Below are positions 43,645 through 55,554 of a stretch of 64,000 nucleotides of DNA, in pieces. The position numbers were made by a program, and so were the translations under genes. The notes beneath the pieces are model-generated. The model saw only the letters and a list, made by a program, of their open reading frames with translations. It did no database searches and was not told the DNA's origin. The stretch is from Phascolarctos cinereus (Eukaryota; Chordata; Mammalia; Diprotodontia; Phascolarctidae): contig NW_018344058.1 in assembly GCF_002099425.1 (NCBI RefSeq), forward strand, positions 4,712,001-4,776,000. Direction: 5' to 3'. Every line of letters begins with the position of its first letter. The stretch's first letter is position 1.

Positions 43645-45769
43645 TGAAGGAATTAGAATAGGCAATGTGGAAACAAAACTATCACTCTTTGCAGATTATA
43701 TCATGGTATACTTGGAGAATACTACAGAATCAACTAAAAACTAATTGAAATGATAGCTTTAGCAAAGTTGCAGGATGTAAAATAAACCCATATAAATTGT
43801 CAGCATTTCTATATGTTTTCAACAAAATCCAGCTCCATAAGATAGAAAGAGAAATTCCACTTAAAATAACTGCACACAATGTAAAATACTTGGGAGTCTA
43901 TCTGCCAAGACGAACCTAGGAAATATATGAACACAATTACAAAACACTTTTCACACAAAGTCATATCTAAACAATTGGGAAAATATTAATTGCTCATGGG
44001 TAAGCCAAGCCAATAAAAAAAATATGCCAATTTTACCTAAGTTAATTTAGTTATTCAGTACCTTGCCAATCAAACTACCACAAATTATTTTATGGAGCTC
44101 GAAAAATGATAACATTTGGAAGAACAAAAGGTCAAGATTATCAAGGGAATTAATAGCAAAAAAAATGTAAAGGAAGGTGGCCTAGCCATAGCAGATTTCA
44201 AACTGTATTACGAAGTGGTAATCATCAAAACAATCTGGCACTGGCTAAGAAATAGAGTGGTGGATCAATGGAATAGGTTGAGTACATAATACACAGTAGT
44301 AAATGACCACAGTAATCTATTGTTTGATAAACCCAAAGATCCCAGCTTTTGGGACAAGACCTCACTATTCGACAAAAACTGCTGGGAAAACTGGAAAGCA
44401 GTTCGGCAAAAACTAGGTACAGACCAACATCACACACCATATACAAAGAAAAGGTCAAAATGGGTATACTATTTAGACATAAAGGATGAATGATACCATA
44501 AGCAAATTAGGGGAGAATGGAATAGTTTTATCTATCAGATCTATGGATAAAGGAAGAATTTATGACCGAAAAAGAGATAGAGAGCATTAAAAAATGCAAA
44601 ATAGATTATTTTGATTGCATTAAATTTAAAAGTTTTTGCATAAATAAAACCAATGCATGCAGCCAAGATTAGAAGAAGAAAAGCAGAAAACTGGGGAAAA
44701 TTTTTTTTACAGCAAATTTCTCTGACGAAGGCCTTATTTCTCAAATGTGTAGACAATGACATTAAATTTATAAGAATTCAAGTTGTTCCCCAATTGATAA
44801 ATGGTCAAAGGATATGAACAGGCAGTTTTTGGATGAAGAAATCAAAGCTATCTATAGTTTTATGAAAAAATGCTCTAAATCACTATTGATGGAAGAAATG
44901 CAAATTAAAACAATTCTGAGGTGCTACCTCACACCTAACAGATTGGTTAATATGACAGAAAAGGAAAATAACAAATGTTGGAGGAAATGTGGGAAACTTG
45001 GGACTCTGATGCTTTGTTGTTAGAGTTGTGAAGTGATCCAACAATTTTGGAAAACAATTTGGAATTATGCCCAAAAGCCTATAAAACTGCGAATACCCTT
45101 TGCTCCAGCAATACCACTACTAGGTCTGTATCCCAAAGAGATTTTTAAAAAAGAAAAAAGACCTATACATACAAAAATATTTATAGCAGCTCTTTTTATG
45201 GTGTCAAAGAACTGGAAATTCCCTATCAATTGGGGAATGGCTGAACAAGTTGTGGTATACAAATGTAATGGAATACTAGTGTGCTAGAAGAAATGATAAG
45301 CAGGCTGATTTCAGAAAAACCTGGAAAGACTTACATGAGTTGATGCGAAGTGAAGTGAGCAGGACCAGGAGAACATTGTACACAATAACAGCAATATTGT
45401 ATGATGATCAGCTCTGAAGGAATGAGTAAGCTATTCTCAGCAACACAATGATAGAAGGATTCATGATGAAAAATGTTATCCACCTCCAGAGAAAGAACTA
45501 ATGGGGTCTGAATACAGTTTGAAGCATACTTCTCCCTCCACCCCTGCCCTTTTTTTTTTGGTTTGTGTTTTTTTTTCACATGACTAAAGTAGAACTACGT
45601 TTTGCATGACTGCACATGTATAACCTATATCAAATTGCTTATCTTTTCAATGAGGGGCAAGAAGAGAGAAGAAGAGGGAGAATATGGAACTCAATTTTTT
45701 TAAAAAAAAAGAATGTTAAAAGTTTTTTTTACGTGTAATTGAAAAAAAATGAAATAATTGGAAAAAAAG
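43645..45769 (+). mobile_element. L1 LINE, 5'-truncated in RT, with 3' end and target duplications
   Basis: It begins in RT (LSLFADYIMVYLENTTEST; the second Asp of FADD is Tyr). It runs through KYLGVYL, LSDFKLYYEVV, FDKPKDPSFWDKTSLFDKNCWENWK, SLLMEEMQIKTILRCYLTPNRL, CWRKCGKLGTLM, PFAPAIPLLGLYPKEIF and NWGMAEQVVVYKCNGIL, then the full 3' UTR. Imperfect target duplications of about 15 bases (TGTTATTGAGAAAT / GGTTACTGAGAGAAT) flank it. It has scattered stops and is inactive. Confidence 0.92.
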
Positions 45770-46377
45770 GTTACTGAGAGAATATCAATAACTACCAACA
45801 CATATGTTTGCTTTCTCCATCTTAAGCATTTATATTAATAAAATGAATACACAAACAGAAATTCATATTGGTTCTGTATTAATATTCTTTACTGATGCAA
45901 AGTTTTAATTGTTTTTTTTTTGTTTTTACACTATACCTACCTCCCATTTAGCCATCTTATGTAGTAAAGAACATTTTTACTAAAACCAGCCAACACAGTG
46001 ACATTTGACACAATGTACCTGTAGTTGACCATTTGTCTATCAAGAGGAGAAAGGTGCATTTTGTTATTGTTTCCATGATAATATTTCCAAAGCTACTGTT
46101 ACATTCTGATGTACACCAAAAGGTACGCTTTCTTTAAAAGTGATGAACTGAACTTGGTTGAAGAGAATCAGATATATGACTCTTGCCTGAACTTGTGGGA
46201 TATGTAATCAAATCTCTGATCCTCTTTTTGATGTATTCTTTTCCCAGAACACATTTTATTTGGAGAAGTAGAACTTCCCACCACATGCAGATACCTGGGG
46301 AATGCCAATTGCTGACTGCCATTACCAGAAGATTAGCAGATTGGGTCATGCAGAATAAAGAAAGATAGAAATTTAAG
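45770..46377. other. unassigned stretch
   Basis: No recognised repeat, exon or RNA gene. Confidence 0.4.
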
Positions 46378-46560
46378 GAAGTCAGTCAGTCAGTAAGCAT
46401 TTTTTAAGTGCTTACTATGTGCCAGACACTGTGCTAAGTGCAGAGGATACAAAGAAAGCAAAAGATATTCTCTGCCCTTGGGTGGAGACAGCAAACATGT
46501 ATATACTAGCTATAGACAGGATAAATAGGAAATAAGTAACAGAGGGAAGGTACTAGAATT
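46378..46560 (-). mobile_element. L2 LINE 3' end, antisense
   Basis: 'AAGTGCTTACTATGTGCCAG', 'ACACTGTGCTAAGTGCAGAG' and 'GATACAAAGAAAGCAAAAGA' are the reversed L2 3' end, starting at the usual GTCAGTCAGTCAGTAAGC terminus. Confidence 0.85.
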
Positions 46561-47089
46561 AAGGGCTGTTTGGAACAGCTTCCTGTAAGACTCATAACAG
46601 TATAGCCAAGATGCTGCAAGATTTCTAGAACCTTACTTGGCTATTGATTCCCACATACTGCTGAATTTCACGAACACTGTCTGATTTTGACAAGCAGTAG
46701 AACTAATTAAAGCATTAATCTCTTAAACAAATATATTCCATTCAATGTGTGTGGGAAGAGCCAGGTGTGGGAAGAGCCTTTGAAACTTGTCTCCGGTTTA
46801 TGATTTCAATTGCTTTCACTTGCCCTAAACCCACTACCATCACTATTTCCTTCTTTTAAGGTCCCTTACCATCTTTTCCACTGGGAAGACAATTATGATC
46901 TCTATGGGAGTTTTGGAGAGAAAATAGCTGACCATTACAGATACACAGGGCTATGTTCATCTTCCATCCCTTGGCCTCTCTTACAGTCTAACATTTCCTC
47001 TGCCTCATATTCCTTCTACAGCCCTACACATATGGTAGCTGGCTGTTTCCTTTGCAGTTGTGGACATTTTGTAGTGTATAATAAGAATG
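46561..47089. other. unassigned stretch
   Basis: A 14-base tandem duplication GTGTGGGAAGAGCC lies at about 46748-46777. No other element was recognised. Confidence 0.4.
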
Positions 47090-48020
47090 AGAGAAAGTTA
47101 GATTTGGAAGAGACTTTAGAAGCAAAGTAGTCCAACCTGTACCTGATCAAGAATCCTTTGTTAATATCTAATGTTGTTAACAAGTGGCCATCTGGTTTTT
47201 GCATGAAAGACTCTCTTTTGGGGAGGGGGAAAGGAAGGGAACTCATTATCTTTCAAGGCAGAACATTTTAATTTGACATCACAGTAGTTATGAGAAGAGT
47301 TTTCCTTACGTTGATCTGAAATTTATTGTTTCCACCAATTACTCCTGGCTCTTCCTTCTGATTACAAAAAGAAGTATTTTTTTTTTTAACAGAAAATACA
47401 ATTACTTGAAAATAGCTATCATGTCTATTTTAAGTAAACATCATCAATTCCTTCAGATACTCCATATATATCATGGCCTCTAGTGTCCTTATCAGGTCAG
47501 AATACAGTGGAACTAATATTCCCCTTATTCTAGACATGGGGCCTCTAAATGCAACCTATGATAGCATTGTTTTTAGTTGCCATGTCACACTGATGACTTA
47601 CTTTAGATTTCCAGTTCGCTAAAACCCTCATCTTTTTCACATAAACTGGCATATAGTCATGCCTACCCCATCTTGTGTTTGTGAAATTGATTTTTTTAAA
47701 CCTCAGAATAAGACATTTAGCTTTAGCAATTTTTTTCATTAGACCTAGACTTTCATTCTAATTCAATTTTTTTTTATATCTTGGTTTTTTTTTTAATCCC
47801 ACTTCATGATATTTGCAAACTTGGTATTCATGGCATGCTTTTCAAAAGTCATTGCCAAAAATATTGAACAATACAGGGGCAAGGATATATTCTTGAATCA
47901 TTTCACTTGAGCTCTTACTTCAAGGTGACATTTCCCTATTAGTGAATACTCTTTGGGCCTAGTTATTCAATCAGTTCTGAATCTACCCAATTGTTCCGTC
48001 ACCAAACTCACATATCTTCA
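47090..48020 (-). mobile_element. L3/CR1-clade LINE, antisense, 3' end to RT motif
   Basis: It starts at the 3' terminus ('TTGGAAGAGACTTTAGAAGC') and passes 'CAAGTGGCCATCTGGTTTTT', 'TGGCTCTTCCTTCTGATTAC' and the C-terminal region. It then reaches the reverse of MNTKFANIMK (about 47800-47835), which aligns with the CR1 active-site block LxKFADDTK. Further + strand sequence to 48010 matches the VLGPxLFxIFIND and W-DGR regions in degraded form. Confidence 0.75.
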
Positions 48021-48314
48021 ACAAATTCATTTCAATGAGCATTGGCACTGTTCTAGACTCTAGGGATTCTAGTTTTGATCTGCATTTCTGGGCTTATTTC
48101 ATATAACTCCCCATTTATATACTCTGCATTCTACCCAAACTGGAATCCTAGTTATGTACTGGGTTTACCATTCTATCTCCCAACTTTGTGCATTTCCACA
48201 AGCCCAGGATTTGATGAACCCTATTTCATAAGTCATCAGACAGTGGTAAAGAAAACTAACACTCATCGAGGGCCAGAAAAGGCCTTTATTACATGTAAGG
48301 GTATATGGTCTAGC

Positions 48315-48505
48315 ATGATCTAGTGGTATTCCTCCAGTAGGGTAGTATCCTCTCAGTCAAGAGGATCCAAGTTCAAATCCTGCCTCAGACCTTCCTATGA
48401 CTAGTCACTTAACCTCTCTATGCCTCAGTTTTCTCATCTGTAAAATGAGTGGGTTGTACTCAATGGCTTCCGAGATCCCTTCCATCATATGATTCTATGA
48501 TTGTT
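48315..48505 (+). mobile_element. MIR/THER1-like core SINE, sense
   Basis: 'CAAGTTCAAATCCTGCCTCA' (B-box region), 'GACTAGTCACTTAACCTCTC', 'TGCCTCAGTTTTCTCATCTG', 'TAAAATGAGTGGGTTGTACT' and an L2-like tail 'TCCCTTCCATCATATGATTC'. It is nearly complete. Confidence 0.85.
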
Positions 48506-48689
48506 GTGTTGCACAGAGTCCCACTTTTAAATGTTATTCCCATGATACCAAGGCAAAGCAGCTTCTGTTTCTTGAAACATTGACCAGAGAAACATATGGA
48601 GGGACCAATTTTTAGTCTGGAATAAGGAGCAACCAAATACTGAATGCATTGTATCATTGCAGGAAAATTTGGCCATGGGCAAGTATCAT

Positions 48690-49380
48690 GCCCAATCATG
48701 ATACAATTGAGAGTTATTATAGTGCAGAAGCAATTTTATCTCTTGTTTAGTCCTTTTTATTTTTACTATTAGCCTATGGCTGATATGTGTTATGAGGAAT
48801 AACTGAGCTCCTAATTGATTTCAGAGGCCTTTCCAAAATTTCCCTGTAAACTACGTTCTATTTTACATCGTCTCTGCTAGAGGCCTGTAAAATAAACTTC
48901 TTTAAAATGGAATGTGAAAGATAACTTCAAACACAGGATCTGAAGGCATTTGTTTGGCATTATGTAGACAGCTACTATGTCTGCTAAATTCTTATTCTGT
49001 GACTCCTGCATATTTATTCTGAAATGCAAAAAGATTAAATTGATTAGTAGGAAATATGCATAAAGTAATTAAAATTAGGCCACCACACTTAATAATTTGT
49101 TGTATAAGTTAAGTTGTTATATTTATTTGGAAAGCCAGTTGGTCTTTTCCAGGTACTCACTAAGTATGGACAGCAGAGAAATGGAAGGCAAAGTCCTTAT
49201 GCATAAGTGCTTTATAATTGAAAACACCAAATCTGCATATGTAAATCACTAGATATTGGCTCATAAGAAAATCAAAGGAAGGCATGAAAAATTATTTATG
49301 GATGATTGTTCATTGCATTATGTAATTGTGACCTGTGTGAACCTAATGAATAAAAAGTTATTTTAAAAAAACTTATGGAG
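48690..49380. promoter_or_regulatory. candidate conserved noncoding element
   Basis: A repeat-free AT-rich block bounded by a MIR-like SINE and an RTE-tailed SINE. It includes ATATGCATAAAGTAATTAAA (POU and homeobox-like) at 49053-49072, TATGCATAAG near 49200, CTGCATATGTAAAT near 49232 and the exact PAR-bZIP/NFIL3 site ATTATGTAAT at 49317-49326. Conservation is untested. Confidence 0.4.
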
Positions 49381-49472
49381 ATATGTAGCCAGTGATGAAA
49401 AAAGGAAATAATACTGACCAATACTAAAGATTTAACTTGTGACTGATAGTCTTTTATATACATTGATTAGTC

Positions 49473-49725
49473 TTGTTGTTTAGTGGTTTCAGTTGTGTCC
49501 AACAGTTTGTGATCCCATTTGAGGTTTTCTTGGCAAAGATACTGGAGTGATTTGCCATTTCCTTCTCCAGCTCATTTTACAGATGAGGAATTGAGGCAAA
49601 CAGGGTTAAGTAACTTGCCCAGGATCACATGGCTAGTAAGCATCTGAGGCCAGATTTGAACCTGGGAAGATGAGTCTTCCTGACTTCAGGCCCAGTGCTC
49701 TATCCACTGTACCACCCAGCTGCCC
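49473..49725 (-). mobile_element. tRNA-headed SINE with RTE-type tail, antisense, full length
   Basis: The best preserved copy of this family in the window. Tail 'TTGTTTAGTGGTTTCAGTTG' with 'GTGTCCAACAGTTTGTGATC', core 'TTCTTGGCAAAGATACTGGA', 'CATTTTACAGATGAGGAATT', and tRNA-like head in reverse ('CAGATTTGAACCTGGGAAGA', 'CTATCCACTGTACCACCCAG'), ending GCTGCCC. Confidence 0.92.
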
Positions 49726-49964
49726 TTAACGTAAACTTAGACTTTCATATAATCATTTCAAATGTAACCAGATATCTGGTCCTTCCCTATGGGTGAAATA
49801 GTTAATGCTATTTAAAATCCCAGCTAAAACACAAAAGTTTCTCATCATAACCAGTTTTATTTTGCTTCTAGGAAAAATAAAACTTTGTGCTCCATAAGAT
49901 AAAGTATATTCATGAAGTGAATATATTTAATGAATACATTTTGTGAAAAAAAGATATTCTAGTA
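49726..49964. other. unassigned stretch
   Basis: No recognised element. Confidence 0.35.
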
Positions 49965-50365
49965 TTTTGGAGCTAGAAGGGTATTGTGTGGTTTTGTCCT
50001 TTGTTCTTGAAGAGGACTATGACATCAGGAAGATGATGACATGACTTGTAATTGAATTGGATTATAGTGAGGGAGGCTGTGCAAAGTCACCAGCCTCACT
50101 TTCTCCTCCAGAGCCATGTGGGTCCACTGGCTAGATATAGATCAGGATAACTGGAGATGGGAGACCTTGGTCTTTTTAAGCTATGGTCTTTCTGAGTTCT
50201 CACTTTGAGTGAGGCAATGCTTATTTAGTGAATAGGCCTATTGAAGAAGTGAGTCAAGGGATGGCCCTTTTACAAAACACACTAATCTTATCCTTACTTT
50301 TTCAGATAAGGAAATTAAACCTTAGAGAGGTTATGTAACAATCTCAAAATCACAGGTAATGGTTA
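49965..50365 (-). mobile_element. MIR-type SINE, antisense, split by another repeat
   Basis: The left stub 'TTTTGGAGCTAGAAGGG' (49968-49982) and the right part 'TTTTTCAGATAAGGAAATTA', 'AACCTTAGAGAGGTTATGTA' (from about 50300) are pieces of one antisense MIR/THER1-like SINE. The insertion at 49993-50268 separates them. Confidence 0.6.
49993..50268 (+). mobile_element. marsupial interspersed repeat of uncertain family
   Basis: 'TTGTCCTTTGTTCTTGAAGA', 'GGACTATGACATCAGGAAGA', 'CACCAGCCTCACTTTCTCCT' and 'GAGACCTTGGTCTTTTTAAG' belong to a repeat I recall as common in marsupial genomes, but I cannot give its name with certainty. It splits a MIR-type SINE. Confidence 0.6.
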
Positions 50366-50879
50366 AAAGAATCCACCTTATCATTTTTTTCATAATTATA
50401 TAGCTAGTCAATTATGATACAATTTGGGGTTAATATTGTCAACTGTGTATTCATTTTCAATAGATATAGTTACTCTTTATTTTTGAAGGTTGTTTTTGTT
50501 GTTATTTTTGTTGTTTTTTGTTGTTATTATTATCCTTTGTCATTGTCTGGGGAGGGGAGACAGTTCGCTGTACATCATGGTATGTATTTATTAATTTTGT
50601 AGAAAGCTCTTTTGTCTTAGGTTATATTGGGAGTAGATATTTCTTTTAACTTTCTTGTTTTTCTTAACAAACTTGCTAACATTTATTCCTCCACTAGATT
50701 TGCTTTTGATTCTTTTTTACTTTGTTACCATCCCTCAGCTGCCTTTTTGCCCTGGAAATTTCCTCAGTTCATGTGGCCTTATTACCTTCAATCTTTCCGT
50801 CCCCTTTTCTCATTGGTGATTTCTTTCCAGTACCTGCATTTTGAGGAAAGGGCCAATCTAGTCATCCTTTATTTCCCTC
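50366..50879. other. unassigned stretch with TTG-rich patch
   Basis: A (TTG/TTGTT)n-rich patch at about 50488-50535. From about 50690 on it may grade into the L2 that follows. Confidence 0.4.
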
Positions 50880-51090
50880 CCAGCAATACTTTGGCTTCTC
50901 TGTGCTTTGCCTCAACAACCTTGGAGCTTTTAGCTCCCTTTTATGCGTTTTCTTCCCCCATTAGCAAGTAAACCTCTTGAGGGGCAAGAACTGCCTTTCT
51001 TTTTGCTTATATTTACTGATCCTAATGCTTAGTCCAGTATCTGATACATAGTACCCTCTTCAATAATAAATGCTTGTTGACTGACTGTTT
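50880..51090 (+). mobile_element. L2 LINE 3' end
   Basis: 'GTAAACCTCTTGAGGGGCAA', 'CTAATGCTTAGTCCAGTATC' and 'AATAATAAATGCTTGTTGAC', ending TGACTGACTG. Clear sense L2 3' terminus. Confidence 0.85.
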
Positions 51091-51239
51091 AATTGCTCAC
51101 TTCAATAAAGTATTTTCAAACTTTGTCCTCTTATCATAGGTTCTTATGCCAATTTAATCCTTGAAAGAAATTGTGAATAAATATTTGAACCAAATTCTGA
51201 AAAAAGTGTATTTATAGTTGACAATTCTAGTAGTTTCTA

Positions 51240-51745
51240 TTTCCACAGTACCGCTCACATCTATCTTCTTCTCTTTACTCATATGTATCAACTCGTAAGT
51301 TAAGACCCTCTTTGTTTCTTGCCTGGACTGGACTATTTCAATAACCTCTTAATTGACCTTCTTGCTTCTAGGTTCTCTCTTCTCTGTAATTCATTCTCAA
51401 CATACATATCAAAATTGATATTCCTAAAGTACAGGTTTGACTATGTCATTTTTATGCTAAAAAAAACCCTACTTATACCTTCTTGACTTGGAGAAAATAC
51501 AAATTCCTCTGATTGCCATTTAAAGCCCTTCATAATCTGCCTTCAGCCCATCTTTCAAGGCTAATTGTGCATTTCTTTTCTTCACACAGTCCATATTCCT
51601 GCCCAACTTAACTCCTTACTGGGCCCAGTTCACAATATTCCATCTCTTGCTGCTATATCTGCCTCATGTCTGGAAAGTACTTCCCTCTTCAGCTTTTCTT
51701 ACTATATCTACCTTAGTAAACTGTTTTCTAAAAGCTGAATTGAGA
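51240..51745 (+). mobile_element. L2 LINE fragment, sense
   Basis: 'TTGCCTGGACTGGACTATTT', 'CTAAAGTACAGGTTTGACTA', 'GCCATTTAAAGCCCTTCATA' and 'ATGTCTGGAAAGTACTTCCC' in L2 order. It stops before the 3' tail. Confidence 0.85.
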
Positions 51746-51899
51746 TGACTAAATGATATCAATCATAGAGGGAAGCACACTGGTGGGGGGGGACACATGT
51801 GAAATACATAGTACTAGACAAACATGGAGACCTCAGATCCATCAAGGCCAACCCTAGAAACCTGAGCTGATGTAGTAGCCAATTTATCAGTGGTGTTGA

Positions 51900-52010
51900 G
51901 ATAGATCACTTCAGAGAATGGGACTATTTCATTTTTTTTTGTCTTGATATTCTGAGCACTTAGTATAGTGCTTAATATATAGTAGTAGCTTAATAAATGT
52001 TAGTTGAATT
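51900..52010 (+). mobile_element. L2 LINE 3' tail
   Basis: 'TTCTGAGCACTTAGTATAGT', 'GCTTAATATATAGTAGTAGC', 'TTAATAAATGTTAGTTGAAT'. It may be the end of the L2 at 51240, with the stretch 51746-51900 in between being other sequence. Confidence 0.75.
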
Positions 52011-53084
52011 AATGAACATAGTGAATAACACCTTTATAATCTTTCTTATGATATGTTAATGACTATCATAGTTATGTTGCTTCATTATTATTATCATTAA
52101 GCAAACATCCTTGTGATTAACTTCATAATTAACATAATCCCTTTAATAAAAGAGCCAAAACTTTTTTTAAGGACATTATTCTTTCTATTTATAGTTTTCT
52201 TGGAAATATTATGTGCACCACTTATATTGATTCCTTTGCCCACCTGCCAGTTTTCTTATTTTTAGGCAGCTCTAAAGTACTATAATCAGTTTGTCATTCT
52301 CTCCGCATGGGACCAAGCCAAAAACCCTTAGCTTCCTCTGTGAGATCCATCTAATAAACGGTACTTCTTTTCACTAGAACCCTTATTTATACATTGTCCA
52401 GTATGCAACCAGCAGAAAAGATCCATATTGCTTTGATTCTAGTCATGGCTGAACTCACTTCTAATTGTCAAGATACTATACTGTGTAGCTGGCTAGGATT
52501 TATTTCTGCAGTAGTAAGACTTAAATATAAATATATAACAAATATTTTAATGGTTGAAATTTTATATTAGTATTACAAGTAATTGTGTAAATTTAGCTCA
52601 TTTCCTATATAATTTGTCCCCCCAAGTTCGTGTTTAAAGGTGGCATCACTGCTAAATGAATCCTTGTCTCAGCTACCACTTTCTGGGTCCTGAAGTGACT
52701 CTTGGAAGTCACTCCTTGCTCCTTGGTGCAGCAATGTGGGGCTAGCTACAAAGCCCAGACCCTGGGATTCTGGGACACCAAGATGCTGGACCCTGGGACT
52801 CTGGGAATCTAGAGTGTCAGGTCACCCGTATGTAAGAACACTAGCCTGTCTACTCGCAGATCTGTTTGCCTGAAATGGAAATGAACAAATACAAAGGCCA
52901 AGAACCATGGCCAATTTAATGATGCCACATTGTCTCAGAGGGGAGAAGAGACTCATTGAAGGGGTCAAACCAAGAACAGACTAGCCAAAGTAGAGGCTGC
53001 CAAAGAGAAAAATGACAGACTTGTTACTAGTCCATGTTGAAAGCCTCTGTAGCCAAAGATCCTCATATTCCCCATGTACTTAGC
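52011..53084. other. unassigned stretch
   Basis: 52700-52810 has two near copies of a GACCCTGGGA(T/C)TCTGGGA phrase, suggesting a small internal duplication. No known family or exon was recognised. Confidence 0.4.
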
Positions 53085-53200
53085 TAACTAAACCAGTTAC
53101 AGAATGTCTACACATGCTCTAAATTCTCTCCAAAGCATTATTTCCCTTATGTGTCATCACATCTCTCTAGATTCTGTCTTTCCAGTATTTTCCATACAAA
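53085..53200 (+). repeat. unclassified repeat, copy 2 (first copy at 31890)
   Basis: 'CCAGTTACAGAATGTCTACA', 'CATGCTCTAAATTCTCTCCA' and 'TTATGTGTCATCACATCTCT' align to 31905-31990 in the same orientation at roughly 70 percent by eye. Confidence 0.4.
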
Positions 53201-54179
53201 GAGTAGCATTAGAGGTGCTGCCAGTCGCTGTTATAGATGTTTCTGTGTTTTCCAGCTTGCTTAAGCTAGGTATTGGATTCTCTACTTCATCTCTAACTTG
53301 ATACATTTACTTTATTATTATATAGAGAAAACAGTTTCATTATGATTGTGGATCATTTCCCCTCTAAAGTTGCTCTACATAAACACATTTTAAGGAAGCA
53401 TAATCTGGTCTTTTTTTTTTTTTTTGCTAATAGAGGTATCATCACTTAGTGCTTGAGACAAGGTGACCTAGAAATTCTGCCACTATCTTACTTTTTGCAT
53501 TAAAGGGGGAAATGGTTTAGGATTGCTGAAGGAAGACATTCCTGGAACTCTCCTTCCTCAAGCAATGTTATTTAGAGATAAAGCTACTCACATCGTCTGG
53601 TCCCTTCCTGATGTCCCAAAGAAACTTTTACTTAAATTGATAATGTTTGGTTATTCTCTTCTTATCTAAAGAGGAGAAAAAGTCAAAGGTGAGCTAGAAA
53701 AGAAACAGAAGAAGCTGTTTTCTTAAAGGGGTGGGTAAATTTTGGGGAAGGTTGTGTCGTTTTTAACTCTCAAGTCTGTCATAAATAACATGGGCATATA
53801 CTTTTATCCATTTTGTTCCCTACAACACTATATGAATAGACAATTTTATTCATAGATATGTTTTTTTTAAATTGCAAAGGTGAGTAGGAGAGTTCCAAGC
53901 ACAGACACTATTTTTCATTCATTTAAAATGATCAGCTTAATATCCAAAAGAGCTAAATTCATCTGTTTTGTTTTCAGTCTGCCGATTTCCCTTTTCCTAT
54001 TAGTTGATATTATTTTTTTCTTCTCCTATGCCTCAAATTTTTGAAAATAATTCACTAAGATATTATTTAGAAACACTCCTATATCTTAGGTGAGTATGTG
54101 AAAAATTTAGATTTGAAATAACTACTGGAATAGGCAGATCAAAACCTATCTAAAATGTAGTAGATAATTTCCAGGGAAT
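53201..54179. other. unassigned stretch
   Basis: A T-run at 53410-53425 could be an antisense retroposon tail. Nothing else was recognised. Confidence 0.35.
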
Positions 54180-54285
54180 TTCCTGAGGAGGTGATAGGTT
54201 GTCAGTGATTTCCCCAGGGTCATCTATAACATGGTCTTCCATATACTAGATCTGGTACTCTAGTCACTAGGCTTCCTCTCTATGC
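54180..54285 (-). mobile_element. MIR-type SINE fragment, antisense
   Basis: 'CAGTGATTTCCCCAGGGTCA', 'TCTTCCATATACTAGATCTG' and 'GTACTCTAGTCACTAGGCTT' are the reversed core and head. Degraded. Confidence 0.55.
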
Positions 54286-54349
54286 ATATATACATTTATA
54301 TCTTACAGCAGCATAATTTCTAAAAGTAACTTAGTTCAAATGAATACAG

Positions 54350-55140
54350 CAATAAATATCTACCATGTACTCATGTATGATATATACCATAAGGAATACA
54401 AAATAAATATTGACGTGGTCCTGGTTCTCAAAGAGTTTGCATTCCAATAGGCAAGCCCACATATCAGCAAATTAACGAAGTTGCCAATTCATGCAGTACT
54501 GAAATTATATTTCAAGGAACAGAGATCAATGTGAACTGGCATTGAAAAATCTTCATGGGGAAGATGAGCTTTGAACTAAGCCTTAAAGGACAGGCACAAT
54601 TTAAATAAATAGAATGGAAGAATAAGAGTAGTACAAATAGGTAGAAAATCAATGAGCAGAACTGGGAATGAGCCTGGCCCGTGTCAGGGATGCTGAATAG
54701 ACTCATATGACTTGAGCATTATTCAAATTGGACAGTTAAAAGAAATAAGAGTAGAGAGGTAGAATGGGTCCATATTATGGAGGGCCCTCAAAATTAGACA
54801 CAATAATTTGGCCCCAGTTCCATGGAGCAAGAAGAATCTATTGTTTGCTCTTGATCAGGAGAACAAAATATGAAAACAATATTTCAGAAAGTTTAGTCTG
54901 GCTGTGATACAAAGGATGGATTGGAAGAGAAGATACTGGAGAAAGGTAGTCTAACTAGAAGACTATTGCAATACTCCAGTGACTGTTGAGGAATAAGGTC
55001 CAAATTAGGGAGAGAGTATGAATGCAAAAGAAAGGGCAAAGCTGAGAAGCCATTTGAATCTACAGGACTGATAACAGAATGAATAACGACAATCAAGGGG
55101 AGGGAGGAGTCAAACATTTCAAGTCGGGTTAGAATTTTCT
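54350..55140 (-). mobile_element. L2 LINE, antisense, 3' end to ORF
   Basis: From the 3' end inward: 'TTCTCAAAGAGTTTGCATTC', 'GAACTAAGCCTTAAAGGACA', 'GTCCATATTATGGAGGGCCC', 'AGTCTGGCTGTGATACAAAG', 'GATGGATTGGAAGAGAAGAT' and 'CTATTGCAATACTCCAGTGA'. All are in the order of an antisense L2. Confidence 0.82.
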
Positions 55141-55554
55141 TGCTTTCAAAGTCCAAAATACGTTATTGCCTATTTTGTAATATGTTAATAATAAATCTAT
55201 CATTACATATTACATATTATTTCAGCATTGACTAAACAATCATTACTGTCATTTGAACTATACTGTTAAAAATATCTTGTTTTTTTGAAGAAGTCGGTGA
55301 AAATAGACTCTAAAATTCACATAGATGTATCAAAATTGCATCCAAGAAGCTGTTGGCATAGTTCTACATACATATGCAAAAATAATGTGGAAAACCTCCT
55401 AGCTTAGATATTCCATAAATATCACTGGCTTGGGAAAGGGGGAGTCTACAGTTAACTTCAAGAACCAGAGGTGCTGGGGCAAAAGGAAAAGAAAGCAGCA
55501 TTTGTGTGCCCTCAGGGCTCTCAGGAGATGCAATTGCTTGAGATTTAGGAGCAT
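55141..55554. other. unassigned stretch
   Basis: No recognised element. Confidence 0.35.
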
